A stretch of DNA of 64,000 nucleotides from Botryosphaeria dothidea (GCA_011503125.2 WWBZ02000033.1:3906001-3970000); one strand, 5' to 3'. Positions 1-11,179 are shown, counted from the stretch's first letter. Made by a program: numbers and translations. The notes: generated by a model from the sequence alone, not told the origin.

Positions 1-65
1 TCCCCCGAAGCCAGCCCACTCTTGCCGTCCGCCACTTACTCGCACTCGACTGCCGACGCCACACC

Positions 66-3000
66 ATGTCCGATCCCTTATCAAGCGATGATGGCAGCCT
101 TTCTGCCCCTCCTTCTCCGATGGGGGACGTCGAGCACGTTACCCGGGCTGATGAGCAGTCGCCACAGATTGACAAGGGCAAAGCAAGGGCAGAGGATTCG
201 ATGGAGGTTGATGGCATCGACGCAGAGGATGATGATGAGGAGGATGATGATGAGGATGAGGATGAGGAGAGCAGGCTCAGGTTCCTCACTACGGTTCGGG
301 ACCAAGATGACCTCGAACGTGACATTGGCCGGCAAGCCGATAAGATGCTCACCGAGCAGGCTGACGAGCGCGACAACAAGCGCATGCAAAAGGCCATTGT
401 GGAGAAGCAGCGGTGCAAGACACAATTGAAGAAATTGGAGGAGCGCCTGGCCGGCCCTGGAGATTCGACTATCAAGAATAAGGTCAGGCAGGATATCGCA
501 GATATGAAGGCCCGTGTCGATAGCTTGAACGCAGACATCCAGCAGATCGAGAATCGTATCGCCGAGCGACATCAGACTGGCAATACTGATGATCTCCTGG
601 AAGTCGGCGGGAATCGCCAACAGCCCAATGAGAGTCGCCGTGATTTTCTCATCCGCACTGGAAAGATCACGCCCTTTTCCAAGATGGCTCGCAAGCCAAC
701 CACAGTCGATAATATCGCCGATGTTCTGCTCGATGCTGAGTTGGGCGAGGATGATGATGAGGATGCTTCTCTAGTTCCAGAGGGTCCAATTTCACATCGT
801 AATCTGAAGAGGCCCGGATTCGCCGACGACGCGGGCGAAACCAGCTCCATCCATCCCAAGGAGAGCGAACCGCCCACCAAGCGGCGTAAGGCGGAGACAG
901 CACAAGACGATGGAGATTTTTCGCCAGTCTCTAGTCCTGCTGCTGAGGCGTCAGATGATGCTTACGAACCCGGCATGAATGACCGCCAGCTCGCTGCCCT
1001 CGGGGATACCGAAGAGGAATTCGAGGGTGTCGAGGACGATGATGACTATGATATGACAACGCCTGGCCGTCAGCCTAAGCAAAGGCCAAAGCAGTCGAAA
1101 GCTAAAAAGAAACAGATAACCGACAGCGACGACGTTGAGGAAGAAGGAGATTTGGCAGACCTGGACGATGGGATCGAAGCCCATTACCAGAACAGGCTCA
1201 CCAAATGGGTTAAGGACCGGAGCGCTGCTCGTCGCAAGGTAATCGCAAGGCACGCTTTGGGAGACCAGGATCTTGCTTCCGAGGAGGATCCTGAAAAGCC
1301 AGAATGGAACCAACCTCTTCCTCACATTCCTGACACGGCATTTCATGGCGGTTTTAAGGTTCCTGGAGACATCTACCCAAACCTCTTCGACTATCAGAAG
1401 ACCGGGGTTCAATGGCTATGGGAGTTGTATAGCCAGGAAGTTGGTGGTATCATCGGTGATGAGATGGGCCTCGGCAAGACTGTTCAGGCTATCTCCTTCA
1501 TCGCTGGCCTTCACTATTCCGCCAAGCTTACTAAACCGGTGATCGTGGTGTGTCCAGCTACAGTCATGAAGCAGTGGGTTACAGAATTCCATACCTGGTG
1601 GCCTGCTCTACGTGTATCAATCCTGCACAGCTCCGGCAGTGGCATGATGGATGTGAAACGCGAGAGCCAGATTGAAAGAGATCTTGAGACTCAGCCCTTT
1701 AAGAACAAGAAGAAGCTGACGAAAGCGGAGAAGGCTGCGAAGAAGATCGTTGACAGAGTCAAGACCGATGGGCATGTGCTGGTGACAACTTACTCTGGAC
1801 TTGCATCCTACGGCGAGTTCCTCATTCCCACTGAATGGGAGTATGCGATCCTTGACGAAGGCCACAAAATTCGCAACCCGGACTCCCGTGTCACCATCTA
1901 CTGCAAGGAACTCCGGACTGCAAACCGTTTGATCCTCTCTGGCACTCCGATGCAGAACAATTTAGTGGAGTTGTGGTCTTTATTTGACTTCATCTACCCT
2001 ATGCGCCTGGGCACTCTTCCGGAGTTTCGCAATCAGTTTGAGAATCCCATCAGATTTGGAGGATACGCCAATGCGTCAAATCTCCAGGTTGAGACCGCCA
2101 TGCAATGCGCGGAGATCTTAAAGGAGACCATCAGTCCCTATCTTCTACAACGCTTCAAGATTGATGTTGCTGCGGACTTGCCGAAGAAGACTGAGCGGGT
2201 TTTGTTTTGCCGATTGACGGTCACCCAAAGGCAGGCTTATGAGGAATTTCTAAAGTCTCCGGAGATGAACTCAATCCTTGAGGGCAAGAGGCAAGCGCTT
2301 TTTGGTATCGACATCTTACGCAAGGTGTGTAACCATCCTGACCTGATCCATCACAAATCTGCAAGGCATACATCGGATCCCAAGTACGGAAGCGGATCCA
2401 AATCGGGTAAGATGCAAGTCGTCAAGGAGTTGATCCAAATGTGGAAGAAGAAGGATCACAAGACTCTCCTGTTTGCTCAGCACCGTATCATGCTGGATAT
2501 TCTGGAAAAGTTTGTTAAGAAACTTGGTGACATCAACTACCTGCGTATGGATGGGTCGACAAATATCAAGGACCGTCAGGACCTCGTGGACCGATTCAAC
2601 AACGATCCTAACCTGCATGTTTTCCTATTGACTACCAAGGTCGGTGGTCTAGGTGTCAACCTTACTGGCGCTGATCGCGTCATCATCTATGACCCTGATT
2701 GGAATCCATCAACAGATGTCCAAGCCCGAGAGCGAGCATGGCGTCTGGGCCAGAAACGTGAAGTCGAGATTTACCGCTTGATGACTGCCGGAACCATAGA
2801 AGAGAAGATTTACCACCGCCAAATATTCAAGCAGTTCCTGACGAATAAGATCCTCCGAGATCCGAAGCAACGTCAGACCTTCCAGCTCAAGGATCTGCAC
2901 GACCTGTTTACCCTGGGCCAGCCTGATGACGAGACTGAGACTGGCAACCTCTTCCAGGGAACCGAGACACGCTTCTCCCATTCTCTAACAAGGAACGGAG

Positions 3001-3884
3001 AAGACACGGCCAAGCGCGACGAAGACATGTCACGTATTCAAGGTATCCAGCGTGGAGAGGACTTCAGAGGTGAGGTTGACAAGCCTGCCCGACCAAAGAA
3101 CCAAGAGGAAGGATCCGACGACCAGCCTGCGGGATCCAACAAAGACGAGCGTCTGATGAGCACCATTTTCGCTCGCAGCGGCGTCCAAAGCTCAGTCGAG
3201 CACGACTCGATCATCGGGAGCAACAGCAAGAAGGTCGGCCCGGACCCAACACTGGTCGCCAAGATGGCCCGCGAGAAGGCCGAGAAGGCGGCGCAGGAGC
3301 TGGCCCGCTCCGGCGAGATCGCTCGCAACGTCCCCGTCGGCACCGTCACTTGGACCGGCGAAGTCGGCTCGGCAGGCCGCCCTCCCTCTCCCCCGCTCCG
3401 TCCGCGCGGTCTCGGTGCCTCTCGTGGCGGCGGCGCTCGCGGCGGCCGCGGCGGCCTCGGGTCCAGCTCCGTCCTCGCCCACCTCTCCGCCCGCCAGGGC
3501 CGCGACACGCCCGCCGCCAACAGCGCTGCTCGCCGCGCCGCTTTACCTGCCACCAACAGCGGGCGCGCCACCCCGACCAACAACGGCGCTCGCAGCTCCG
3601 CGTCGTCGTCCAGAGGCGGCACGCCCCGCCCGACGGCGGCGGATCGCAGCCGAAAGCAGGACCTCGAGGGCACGGAGCTGTTCAAGGCGATCCGCAACTT
3701 CATGCAGGCGCACGACGGCGTGGTGTTCACGGAGATGATCAAGCAGCAGTTCCAGTGGCAAGTCGGCGAGGGCCGGGAGAAGGCCGAGGAGTTCCGCGCA
3801 ATGCTGAATCGGTTGGCGAGGCTGGAGAAGCCGAGTCGGGGGGATGGACGGGGGAGGTGGGTCTTGAAGGCGGAGTGGAGATGA
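66..3884 (+). CDS. rad26: CSB/Rad26-type SNF2 DNA-dependent ATPase (transcription-coupled repair)
   Basis: Single-exon gene of 1272 aa. The start is the first ATG, after a CACACC context, and the frame stays open to TGA. It has the full Swi2/Snf2 motor: motif I DEMGLGKT near residue 464, motif II DEGH near 596, motif III SGTPMQNN near 625, and the C-terminal helicase lobe with TTKVGGLGVNL near 855 and RAWRLGQ near 890. The N-terminus has a long acidic run (residues about 52-68) and a coiled-coil-like Lys/Glu stretch. The C-terminus has a Gly/Ala/Arg/Ser-rich low-complexity linker and a short conserved tail, as in fungal Rad26/Rhp26. Known role of the family: it remodels or pushes stalled RNA polymerase II to start transcription-coupled nucleotide excision repair in the nucleus. 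It looks intact and housekeeping-like, convergent with the next gene. INO80- or Mot1-type SNF2 proteins are less likely given the uninterrupted motor and the tail. Confidence 0.93.
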   Translation: MSDPLSSDDGSLSAPPSPMGDVEHVTRADEQSPQIDKGKARAEDSMEVDGIDAEDDDEEDDDEDEDEESRLRFLTTVRDQDDLERDIGRQADKMLTEQADERDNKRMQKAIVEKQRCKTQLKKLEERLAGPGDSTIKNKVRQDIADMKARVDSLNADIQQIENRIAERHQTGNTDDLLEVGGNRQQPNESRRDFLIRTGKITPFSKMARKPTTVDNIADVLLDAELGEDDDEDASLVPEGPISHRNLKRPGFADDAGETSSIHPKESEPPTKRRKAETAQDDGDFSPVSSPAAEASDDAYEPGMNDRQLAALGDTEEEFEGVEDDDDYDMTTPGRQPKQRPKQSKAKKKQITDSDDVEEEGDLADLDDGIEAHYQNRLTKWVKDRSAARRKVIARHALGDQDLASEEDPEKPEWNQPLPHIPDTAFHGGFKVPGDIYPNLFDYQKTGVQWLWELYSQEVGGIIGDEMGLGKTVQAISFIAGLHYSAKLTKPVIVVCPATVMKQWVTEFHTWWPALRVSILHSSGSGMMDVKRESQIERDLETQPFKNKKKLTKAEKAAKKIVDRVKTDGHVLVTTYSGLASYGEFLIPTEWEYAILDEGHKIRNPDSRVTIYCKELRTANRLILSGTPMQNNLVELWSLFDFIYPMRLGTLPEFRNQFENPIRFGGYANASNLQVETAMQCAEILKETISPYLLQRFKIDVAADLPKKTERVLFCRLTVTQRQAYEEFLKSPEMNSILEGKRQALFGIDILRKVCNHPDLIHHKSARHTSDPKYGSGSKSGKMQVVKELIQMWKKKDHKTLLFAQHRIMLDILEKFVKKLGDINYLRMDGSTNIKDRQDLVDRFNNDPNLHVFLLTTKVGGLGVNLTGADRVIIYDPDWNPSTDVQARERAWRLGQKREVEIYRLMTAGTIEEKIYHRQIFKQFLTNKILRDPKQRQTFQLKDLHDLFTLGQPDDETETGNLFQGTETRFSHSLTRNGEDTAKRDEDMSRIQGIQRGEDFRGEVDKPARPKNQEEGSDDQPAGSNKDERLMSTIFARSGVQSSVEHDSIIGSNSKKVGPDPTLVAKMAREKAEKAAQELARSGEIARNVPVGTVTWTGEVGSAGRPPSPPLRPRGLGASRGGGARGGRGGLGSSSVLAHLSARQGRDTPAANSAARRAALPATNSGRATPTNNGARSSASSSRGGTPRPTAADRSRKQDLEGTELFKAIRNFMQAHDGVVFTEMIKQQFQWQVGEGREKAEEFRAMLNRLARLEKPSRGDGRGRWVLKAEWR

Positions 3885-4464
3885 TTTTTCCCTTCAGGGT
3901 TATGGTGTATGGGGGTTTAGTCAGGGATGATACCAATTAAATGCGGAGGGGTTTTATTGTAGAACAAGTTCCGCTGCATGGCGATGGCGTATTAGTATAT
4001 GGATTAGATGGTTCGTGCTGCGGTCCGCAGCTATATGAATGGATAGGGTAATCGTCCCCTATTTGTAGACGCCTTTCATGTTTGATAAGTTGGCTGTATG
4101 GTGAATATAGTGTGTCAACTGGCTAGCAGAGGTACCAGCGGTCGTCAGCATGCGGGGCTGAAACATTTATCTCGGCCGTGTTGTCCTCAACATCTGGGGA
4201 CACGATGATCTTTGACTACTTATTGAACTAGTAATACTCGAGATAAGTCGTTCAACCGAATCTACGTGAGAATTTGATGTTTGATATTTGTTTATCTTCC
4301 TCTACTATGATCGAGGTATTTTACAATTATGTTGGTTTATACATGCGTACATGAACGAAGTGGTATATATCCAGAAGAGAGAACAAAGGAAAAACAGGAT
4401 GATCCCTCACAAAAGAGGAGTGACCCCGTCTTCCAACACCCAGACCTCGCCCTCCGCCGCCAGC
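3885..4464. other. Intergenic region between convergent genes
   Basis: This 580-bp AT-richer stretch lies between the stop codons of the Rad26-type gene and the convergent 7TM gene. It should hold both 3' ends. I see no convincing open frame, RNA gene or repeat in it. Confidence 0.6.
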
Positions 4465-5863
4465 TCACTTCCGATACTCGGTCGTCACCGTGACCTGCGT
4501 GTTCTTGGAAATGCCCCTCGACGGCAGCGCCCCCAGCTCCTCGGCGCTGCTGTTGTCGTCGTCGTCGTAGGCGGCGCGCGGGCCCTTGGACACCGTCGTC
4601 GTCACCGACGCGACGTGCTGGCCGCCGACGATGCGCTCGGTGCTCTTGAAGCTGCCGGCGTTGCTGTTCTCGCGCTTGAGGCTCGGCAGGTCGTGGCCCT
4701 CGCCGCTGAAGATGTAGCCGTTGCTCTTGGCGGCGGCTGAGTGGCGGGGGCGGTGCCGCGACGTGCCCGTGCGCGCGGCGTGCGAGGGGCCCGACGCGGA
4801 GCCGCTGGCGGTCGAGAAGCCGAGGCGCTCGAGGACGAGCGAGAGGAGTAGGCGGAGGGTGGCCAGGTTGGCGGCGAAGATGCCGACGGCGTTTTCGATG
4901 ATGGACCATTCGATGATGGGGATGGAGGTGATGGTGTAGTTGGTCGAGGAGGCGAAGCTGGTGAGCTGGGTGATGCGGATGATGGAGGCGATGGAGGCGC
5001 TGAGGGGGGCGGCATGGTTAGAGGGTGGGTTCTGTGGCGGAGGGAGAGGGATGGGGAGGGACTCACAAGGCTCCGAGACTGAGGAGCAGGGCTACGGCGG
5101 CCTTGGTGCGGCGGGCGAGCTGGGTCTCCTTGAGGAGCCAGATGGGTAGGGCGCTGATGATCCAGTCGGAGATGATTTCCATGGAGTTGTGGGTGTATGA
5201 GAGGTTCATGATGACGGTGTTGTTGAGGCAGACGCCCTTCGTGCCGACGAATTGGGTCCAAAAGTGTGGCACAGGCGAACATTGGAAGATGATGACGCAC
5301 ACATATCCGATGGTGTACAATGTGTTGATCCAGATGATGGCTTGCACGGTGTAGATCTGCCACCGCAGGTTGGTGAGTGGCAGGTAGAAGTATGCTAGGC
5401 TGAGCTTGACGAAAAGGACCGATGAGACGTATGTGAATTCGCCGAAGTAGTATTGCTATGGTACGAAGTCAGCGCTCTGTTATGCTTGACGGGTGGTCAC
5501 TGTTGAAAAAGGGCGGACCTTGAAAGCTGTAGCGAGCTGTTTAGGTGGTAGGGTTTCCATATCTCGCCCAAAGCCATCCCATATAGAAATGTTTATGGAT
5601 ATACAGAGCCACGTGTATAGGACCTGCGATTGAGCTTCATTAGCCAAATGCAAATGGCTAATCTTGTATCCTTTGAAACTCACCATAGTGATAGCCATAT
5701 GCCAGTCAGCAGCACTCCATACTTTGACCATTACCAACCGAACATACGCCCGAAGTGCGAACATAATCCACAAAACGATCATGGATGCCGTGTTGAAGCC
5801 AAAGAGGCCCCTTCCGGATCCATAGATGCCGTAGACTTCGGGCTTCTCGGTTGTTGATTCCAT
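4465..5863 (-). CDS. Fungal rhodopsin-like 7TM protein (PTH11/SAT5-like), four exons
   Basis: Exons worked out by hand: 5863-5684, 5623-5519, 5455-5067 and 4999-4465. The introns are 60, 63 and 67 nt, all GT-AG, and phases agree throughout, giving 402 aa. The start is the ATG of MESTTEK; an in-frame ATG lies 21 nt upstream and cannot be excluded. Several hydrophobic segments appear, for example MIVLWIMFALRAYVR at the N-terminus and VQAIIWINTLYTIGYVCVI in exon 3. The loop FQCSPVPHFW and a later NNTVIMNLSYTHNSMEIISD segment are typical of the fungal rhodopsin/DUF-type 7TM family that includes PTH11-like receptors. There is no CFEM domain. The last exon ends in a Ser/Arg-rich cytoplasmic tail of about 110 residues. 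A plasma-membrane sensor is the usual inference; the ligand is unknown. The second such gene in the window is at 42541-43938. Confidence 0.85.
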
Positions 5864-8472
5864 GGTGGGTCGCGATATGCACAAGGAACAGGGAACGATG
5901 GCGGCGAGTCAGGATTGTGCTTGGATACAGGGAACTATATAGGGCTCGGGATGCATGTCTCCTGGAGCCGCCTTGATACCTCAGTCGAACTAAAGCACGG
6001 GGCCTGATGGGGCCGCCCATGATCGACAGCTAAAAAGCTAAAGCTAAGTGTGGTTGTGTGTTTGGATATTCTGCTTGGACAGTCCGCGGTCCACTAAGCT
6101 GGGGCTAACTCGAGAAACGTTTAGTCTATCCAAACTTAAAGTTGGGTAGTGCCCTAGGGCGTTCCAGTGGGCCCCTCGGGTTGAGAGTTGATAACGTCCC
6201 GGGAGCGGAGACGGAGCATGTGTTTCGTAGGAACTCAAGTCAAGGAACATCACTTGGAAGATAGATCGAGCACCTTGTCTGAGAAAAGAAACTAAACGGT
6301 ACGGGTGTGCATTCGAGTGTCGACAAGGCGTATTTGCCGTGATTTGCCGAGGAATGAGATGTGAACGTGCACGCCAGGTATTCTCCATCTGCCGGAATCT
6401 AATTGAGAAGAGACAAGGCCATCACCGTAGCAAAACCATCCGGACCCGTTTCACATGATGAGCAGCACAGTAGTGAAGTGACCAACGCGTCAGCCGCTGG
6501 GCACTTGCGCGGATGTGGCTCTAGCGCGCAACGAAGAACGATTGGAAGGCGACGTCACGGCTGAACGGGGTCCAGAAGCCGGAGCGTTCGAGACTTTCAG
6601 CCACTAAACCAGCGCCGCTAGGCACAAGCACGACGGTTCTTGCAACTAGCCGGCTGGCCTACCGTAGCTCAACGCCACAAGGTCCCGCTTCCGCCATCAG
6701 TGGCGAAGAGGCTCGTCTTCGTCAGATTTTTCTGAACAATATTTTATTTGGCTGGCTGTGGCGCTTTACGGAAGCACAACCTCCTGGTGTCTTAGCGGCG
6801 GGCCCCAACATTAATGCCAATTCCACCTTGGCCGTTCGCGTTTCATCATTACGTATTTGAGAAATATCGGCCTGGTGATCTTGAAAGCTAAAGTAGTTCT
6901 TGTTCCCTGTGGCTTCCTTAAACATTCCGGTGCTCCACTCCCCGTCGTTGTGGCTGTTACAGTATTGGACGAACTTCCCCATTTCCGCGGCTTAGTCCAC
7001 ATCCGCCAGAGAACTCTGGAAAGTGGCTTTCCGAAGGCATCGGATAGCTGCCACTGCAGGGTCTTTCTTCTCGGAAGCTCCTCTTCCCCGCAATCTCGTA
7101 ATTGATTGGATATGCCTCTTTTACCAACCCCTCTCACAAACCATCAGTCAGCCAAGGGACTTCGATGATTTGGGTCCTTGAGTTTGAAGCGCTACAATTG
7201 ATGCCGCATCTGCACTCGCTCTCTTTTGATTAGAATTCTGCATATCTAACAAGGTCCCTCTGCGATTATCCTTGCTTTCCCTGCCCCGTATCTGCACTAC
7301 CCCAGCTTGTTCGGGGAATTACTCACAGGAACGCCACATCGCCAAGCAACGCCGTGTTGCACCGTTTGTAAGCCTCAACGGGAGTGCAGTCGATCAAGGC
7401 CCACATGTGCACGTCATTCGCCGGAAGCTCCTCCTGCAGCCTCCGGATGGCCAGCGCAAAGTTAGCGAAGGAGTGGAGCATCTCCGCTCTTTTCCATAAG
7501 CGGGCCCAGTCTGCGTCAAGGAATGGCTTACGCCATCAGAAGATAGGCAGCTTAGGTGAGAGACCTTTCTCCAATTGGAAGAAAGAGGGGAACGAAATTG
7601 CGCGCTTCTTGCACGTGGTTCACTTCCTCTGGTGGGATAGAGCAGCCAAAGTACATCTGCTAATTATTGGCGCATTGGTGTAGAATGATCCTACGTTGCT
7701 CCGCAAGGATCGGAGAGAAATATCATGGAGCCTGCTTGGCCCCCTGGAATGAGACAAAGTAGCATTTTGCGAGACAGTGATCGAATACGCAGCACATCAG
7801 CCGCAATGATAGATTCAGTTAAACACCGAGATATAGCAACTTCGTGACAACACGGCCATGGGCCGGCTTAAGAGCAGAGCTGAAACAGTCTTGATGAGCT
7901 GCGCGCGATCAGACTCTCTGGATTCACATCCGTATGAATGCCTCAATCCAATCTTGAAGTTGGTCTCCTAGTAACAATCTCCAAATCAGCATATAGAACG
8001 CTGATTTCATCGACATTTCGAAAAAATTGTGCATAGAAGGCTACTGGAGCTGCCCACTCTGTTTGGGGGCTGGAATGGAAGCGGCTGTGCATGCTTTGAT
8101 TGTGGCCTAGGGTCTGCAGCCGCTGCGGGCGCTCTCAGCCTTGCTCGTTACCCAAACCCCCATGTATGTACTACCTCATTAAATGGATGCGTACTAACCA
8201 CCTTTGAGTCCTTCACCCTGTCACCGCCTCCGTATCTGTTGTTGAAAACTTCCTTCCCCAACGTAAACAGCCACTGTAGTACAAAAGGGATTAGGCAGCA
8301 GCAGCATGACGGAGGCTTCTCTGCCTTGCTGATAGTTCCGCTTTTATGTGTTCTACTCATTCCCCCAACTCCCTGGGTTCGCTCTCCTCAGTTTTACTAA
8401 TTTTCTTTGCCTCGAGAAGCGTCAACCGTACATATACCACTCGACGCAGCTTCCATTTCTAATGTCACAGAA
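5864..8472. other. Gene-poor intergenic stretch
   Basis: About 2.6 kb between the divergently oriented 7TM gene and the SesB-like gene. It must contain both promoters. Short open frames exist on both strands, but none has splice sites or recognisable motifs. The only part that looks like former coding sequence is a minus-strand remnant near 7317-7791, listed separately. Confidence 0.5.
7317..7791 (-). pseudogene. Decayed coding remnant, unknown family
   Basis: On the minus strand, two adjoining stretches read like real protein. One, roughly 7791-7580, is interrupted by TGA and TAG and contains MYFGCSIPPEEVNHVQEAR. The other, roughly 7530-7317, runs from WRKPFLDADWARLWKRAEM through HMWALIDCTPVEAYKRCN to a stop next to a GTGAGT splice-donor-like site. 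The amphipathic, Leu/Ala-rich composition and low stop density over about 70 codons suggest an old gene. The frames do not join without lesions. I do not recognise the family, and a multi-intron gene that I failed to splice is the main alternative. Confidence 0.25.
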
Positions 8473-10545
8473 ATGAGCGCGGATCTTCGAACCTACAGGC
8501 TTCGTGGTATACCCAAAAGATACAAAAAAGCTGTTTTGAAACGTGCCTTGGGACTGGAGGATGAAATAGAGATCACGATCCGATCCTTCGCAAAGGATCC
8601 ACAGCACAACAGAGATTTTATCGCCACACTGGAGTTTTCTGAGACACCCTCGTGCCTACACCTTGAAGACGGCATGCATTCATGGACATTTCCATTGCCC
8701 AGCGACGATGAAACTCCGGTCGGGAAAGCACGCCTAACATGCTCCATGACGCTTGATACGCGCTTTGACGGCCTTACCCCTCTACATCGCGCCGGCGATC
8801 AAGACTGCTTTGTAGGCTGCGTAGCTGTCACGGGTCTCAACGCGCACGCCTTTGGCTCATTTAAGGCCAGGGGCGGCAATTTCATGTGGCTCCGCGATAA
8901 GCTTCCCCATGATTTCGACCACGCACGGATCTTTGCCAACGACTATGATACCCAACTCCTCAACTCCATCTCTTTTCAAAGCATTTCAGATCTCGCAACG
9001 ACGTTCAGACAAACACTGCGCGTAATGAGATCCCAGCCAAGTGCTTCTGACAGGTCTCTTGTTCTGATAGGGCATAGCCTCGGCGGTATACTTATAAAAC
9101 AGGTAAGCAAACTCATTACTCTAATTAGCTGCTTCACTGCTCATCATCTGCCAGGCCCTGATACAGATGTCTGAATCTAGCAACAGTGCACACAGAGACA
9201 TCCTCAGTTTCGTGACAGGAATCCTACTGTTCGGAGTCCCGAAACAAGGCATGAACATCGAGAGCCTCTTACCCATGGTCGGCTCCAACCCAAACTTGAC
9301 CCTGCTCCACTCGCTCGGAGACAGATTCAATTCCACTTTCCTCCAGTACCAAGCACGGCGCTTCCACTTTCTCATGCAGGAAAATGAATTTCCTGTTGTG
9401 TCTTTTTGTCAGACTTTCTTGCCTTACCACCTTAGGACTCTCATGTATCTCGAATATTCCATCCTTTATGCAACAGCACTCTTTGATGCCCAACCCCGCA
9501 TCGGCACTCTCTCTCGGATCTTGAGTATCCTCGGTTATTTAGTTATCACTTATATATATAAACAAGCCTACCGACCTCCCTCTCTCATATGGGAATCACG
9601 GGAAATGAGGAGGCCGATCAGCTAGCGAAGGCAGCCATCGGTCTACAGAACGATGAACAGGGGCCGGCATCGGTATCCTGGGCAAGGCGGAGAAACAGGG
9701 AGGAGAGGTCGCGAGTCTACGAGGCCTGGTGGGAGGAGCACCAAACACCAGCCTACCGACACCTAGGCCTTAAGGTAAGAAAGGGAAGGAACCCTGAGCT
9801 AGCGCTATCAAGGCAGACACTATACCGGCTACTAGCCGAAAGAACCGGCCACGGGGATTTCGCCGAGTATCATAGACGCCTAGGGCATGAAAAGGCGGAA
9901 CTTACCTGCAAATGCGGCGCTGAGAAGGCGCAGTGGCACTTTATCGACTGCCGCCTGGCAACGGGCTGGGAGTATCCAGGAACTGCGACAAGGGCAGAGA
10001 AGATTAGGAACCTCCTCGGACCAACGGGGTGGTTTCTCTTTCAAAGCCTCCTTGAATTAACGGCGGTGTTCCGGGGGAGATGCGAGGAACCGTGAATGGC
10101 AGGTTTTATAATAAAAATTAGATAGGAAGCGGAGGATCTCATTTGTCCAGCGAAAAGGTGGCTACTCCACCCGTCAATAAGCCCCATGGGAGGCAAAACT
10201 GGCTGTAAAGCTAGTACAGATAGACGTTAATGCAACTACTACTACTACTACTACGACCTCCCTCTCAGGAGACAGGCAGAATCTACTCTCTTTTCTGACC
10301 TCACAACTCTTCACTCTTAAATCCAACACTTTTTATGAGACCAAGGTCTCTCCGACGGCCGCAAAAGTCGACGGCAGATGGAAGATGACGGGCCCGTCCG
10401 CGGTCCTTGTGACAAAGGAATCAGCCACTCATGGTCGCCCGTTTGAAGACGATGTCGTGCCAATCGACAAGACACATTCCGAGATTGTCAAGTTTGGAGG
10501 ACCACAGGACACTGTATACTACTTAGTGCTTCATCATCTGAAGAG
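8473..10545 (+). pseudogene. SesB-like alpha/beta hydrolase gene, broken by a LINE insertion
   Basis: Exon 1 is 8473-9102. A 52-nt GT-AG intron (9103-9154) is followed by an open frame from 9155 to the insertion at 9584. The start is the ATG of MSADLRTYRLRG; the N-terminal domain resembles the small domain that often precedes SesB hydrolases in fungal STAND proteins. The hydrolase carries the nucleophile elbow GHSLGG at the exon 1/2 boundary, then LLFGVPKQGMN. A LINE occupies 9585-10253. Downstream, 10267-10545 continues with family-typical text such as FYETKVSPTAAK and HSEIVKFGG. SesB-like domains are known in fungal NLR-type recognition proteins. Even with the insertion removed, the two halves differ by one reading phase, so a further splice site or lesion must lie between about 9380 and 9570. 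No NACHT or repeat domain follows. Confidence 0.72.
9585..10253 (+). mobile_element. 5'-truncated Tad-like LINE (non-LTR retrotransposon)
   Basis: The insertion is flanked by a perfect 13-bp target-site duplication, CGACCTCCCTCTC, at 9572-9584 and 10254-10266. It begins inside the RNase H domain of the pol ORF: GITGNEEADQLAKAA matches the conserved GNExAD segment. The frame stays open to a TGA at 10093-10095 and includes the C-terminal zinc-binding-like Cys/His region after GHGDFAEYHRR. A short 3' UTR follows, then a (CTA)n tail at about 10231-10253. 5' truncation and a simple-repeat tail are hallmarks of target-primed reverse transcription. It is not visibly RIPped, so it may be recent. It lies within the SesB-like gene in the same orientation. 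Confidence 0.9.
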
Positions 10546-10861
10546 AGTGGGGCTGGACCGGTCTCTCAATCCACTACGAAGCCTTATAACTCTACAAACC
10601 CCATGGCCTCAAAGTTCGCTCCATCCAACCCTTACATTTTTACTGCTACCAAAAGCTAACCAGATATATTCAGTCATAATATTGCTTTTAGGGTCCATAA
10701 TTATGATGGCTATCCTGTCTTCCCTTGACGATACCGGGAATTATACAGTCCATTTGCACCAGCTTGTCCGGCTATATCCCCGGATTGAATAGATTCACAG
10801 TGGATGGAGTCACTTATACCTGATCCCATTGCTGAAATTCACTGTCCTTGCCTTTCCAGGA
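10546..10861. other. Unassigned sequence between broken gene and solo LTR
   Basis: AT-rich sequence of about 320 bp. A frame continues from the SesB-like remnant to a stop at 10792, but its later part no longer resembles the hydrolase. No other feature is seen. Confidence 0.4.
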
Positions 10862-10866
10862 GATTG

Positions 10867-11179
10867 TGTTGGAATATGAACTGTAAGGAGGAACAGGGTC
10901 TGGTTGAACCAAGGGTCAACACCGAAAATTTGTCACATAGCTATTATATAAGAGGATACCGGGTCACCTACCCTCCTCCTCATGCCACTCATTATCTGGA
11001 ATTTGCGAACCAATCACAATTTGTTGGAAATCACGTGTTTTGCATATTGCTTTTGCAACACCAGATAGCTTAGTCACTCACTTACGTATATAAGGAGGGT
11101 GGGCCACCTACGCCCTTCCTCCTCATGCCAATCATCAATAGATCATCATTGTTCATCAACATACCAACACAATTCAACA
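10867..11179 (+). mobile_element. Solo LTR (long form) of a Copia-type family
   Basis: The unit starts TGTTGG and ends TTCAACA. It is flanked on both sides by GATTG (10862-10866 and 11180-11184), a perfect 5-bp TSD. The first 140 bp match the LTR of the Copia element at 55153 and the solo LTR at 30825-30982, sharing blocks such as AACAGGGTCTG and GGGTCACCTACCCTCCTCC. It is about twice as long as those two and holds a second TGTTGG start near 11023 and a second TATATAAG box, as if it had an internal partial duplication. A solo LTR arises by recombination between the two LTRs of a complete insertion. Confidence 0.85.

Noticed and set aside
3038..3940. Overlapping frames on both strands at the Rad26 C-terminus
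   Set aside because: They are shadows of the GC-rich low-complexity tail of the Rad26-type protein.
4337..5363. Long Arg/Pro/Ser-rich frames on both strands over the first 7TM gene
   Set aside because: They are out-of-phase readings of GC-rich exon 4 and intron sequence; the spliced 7TM product explains the region.
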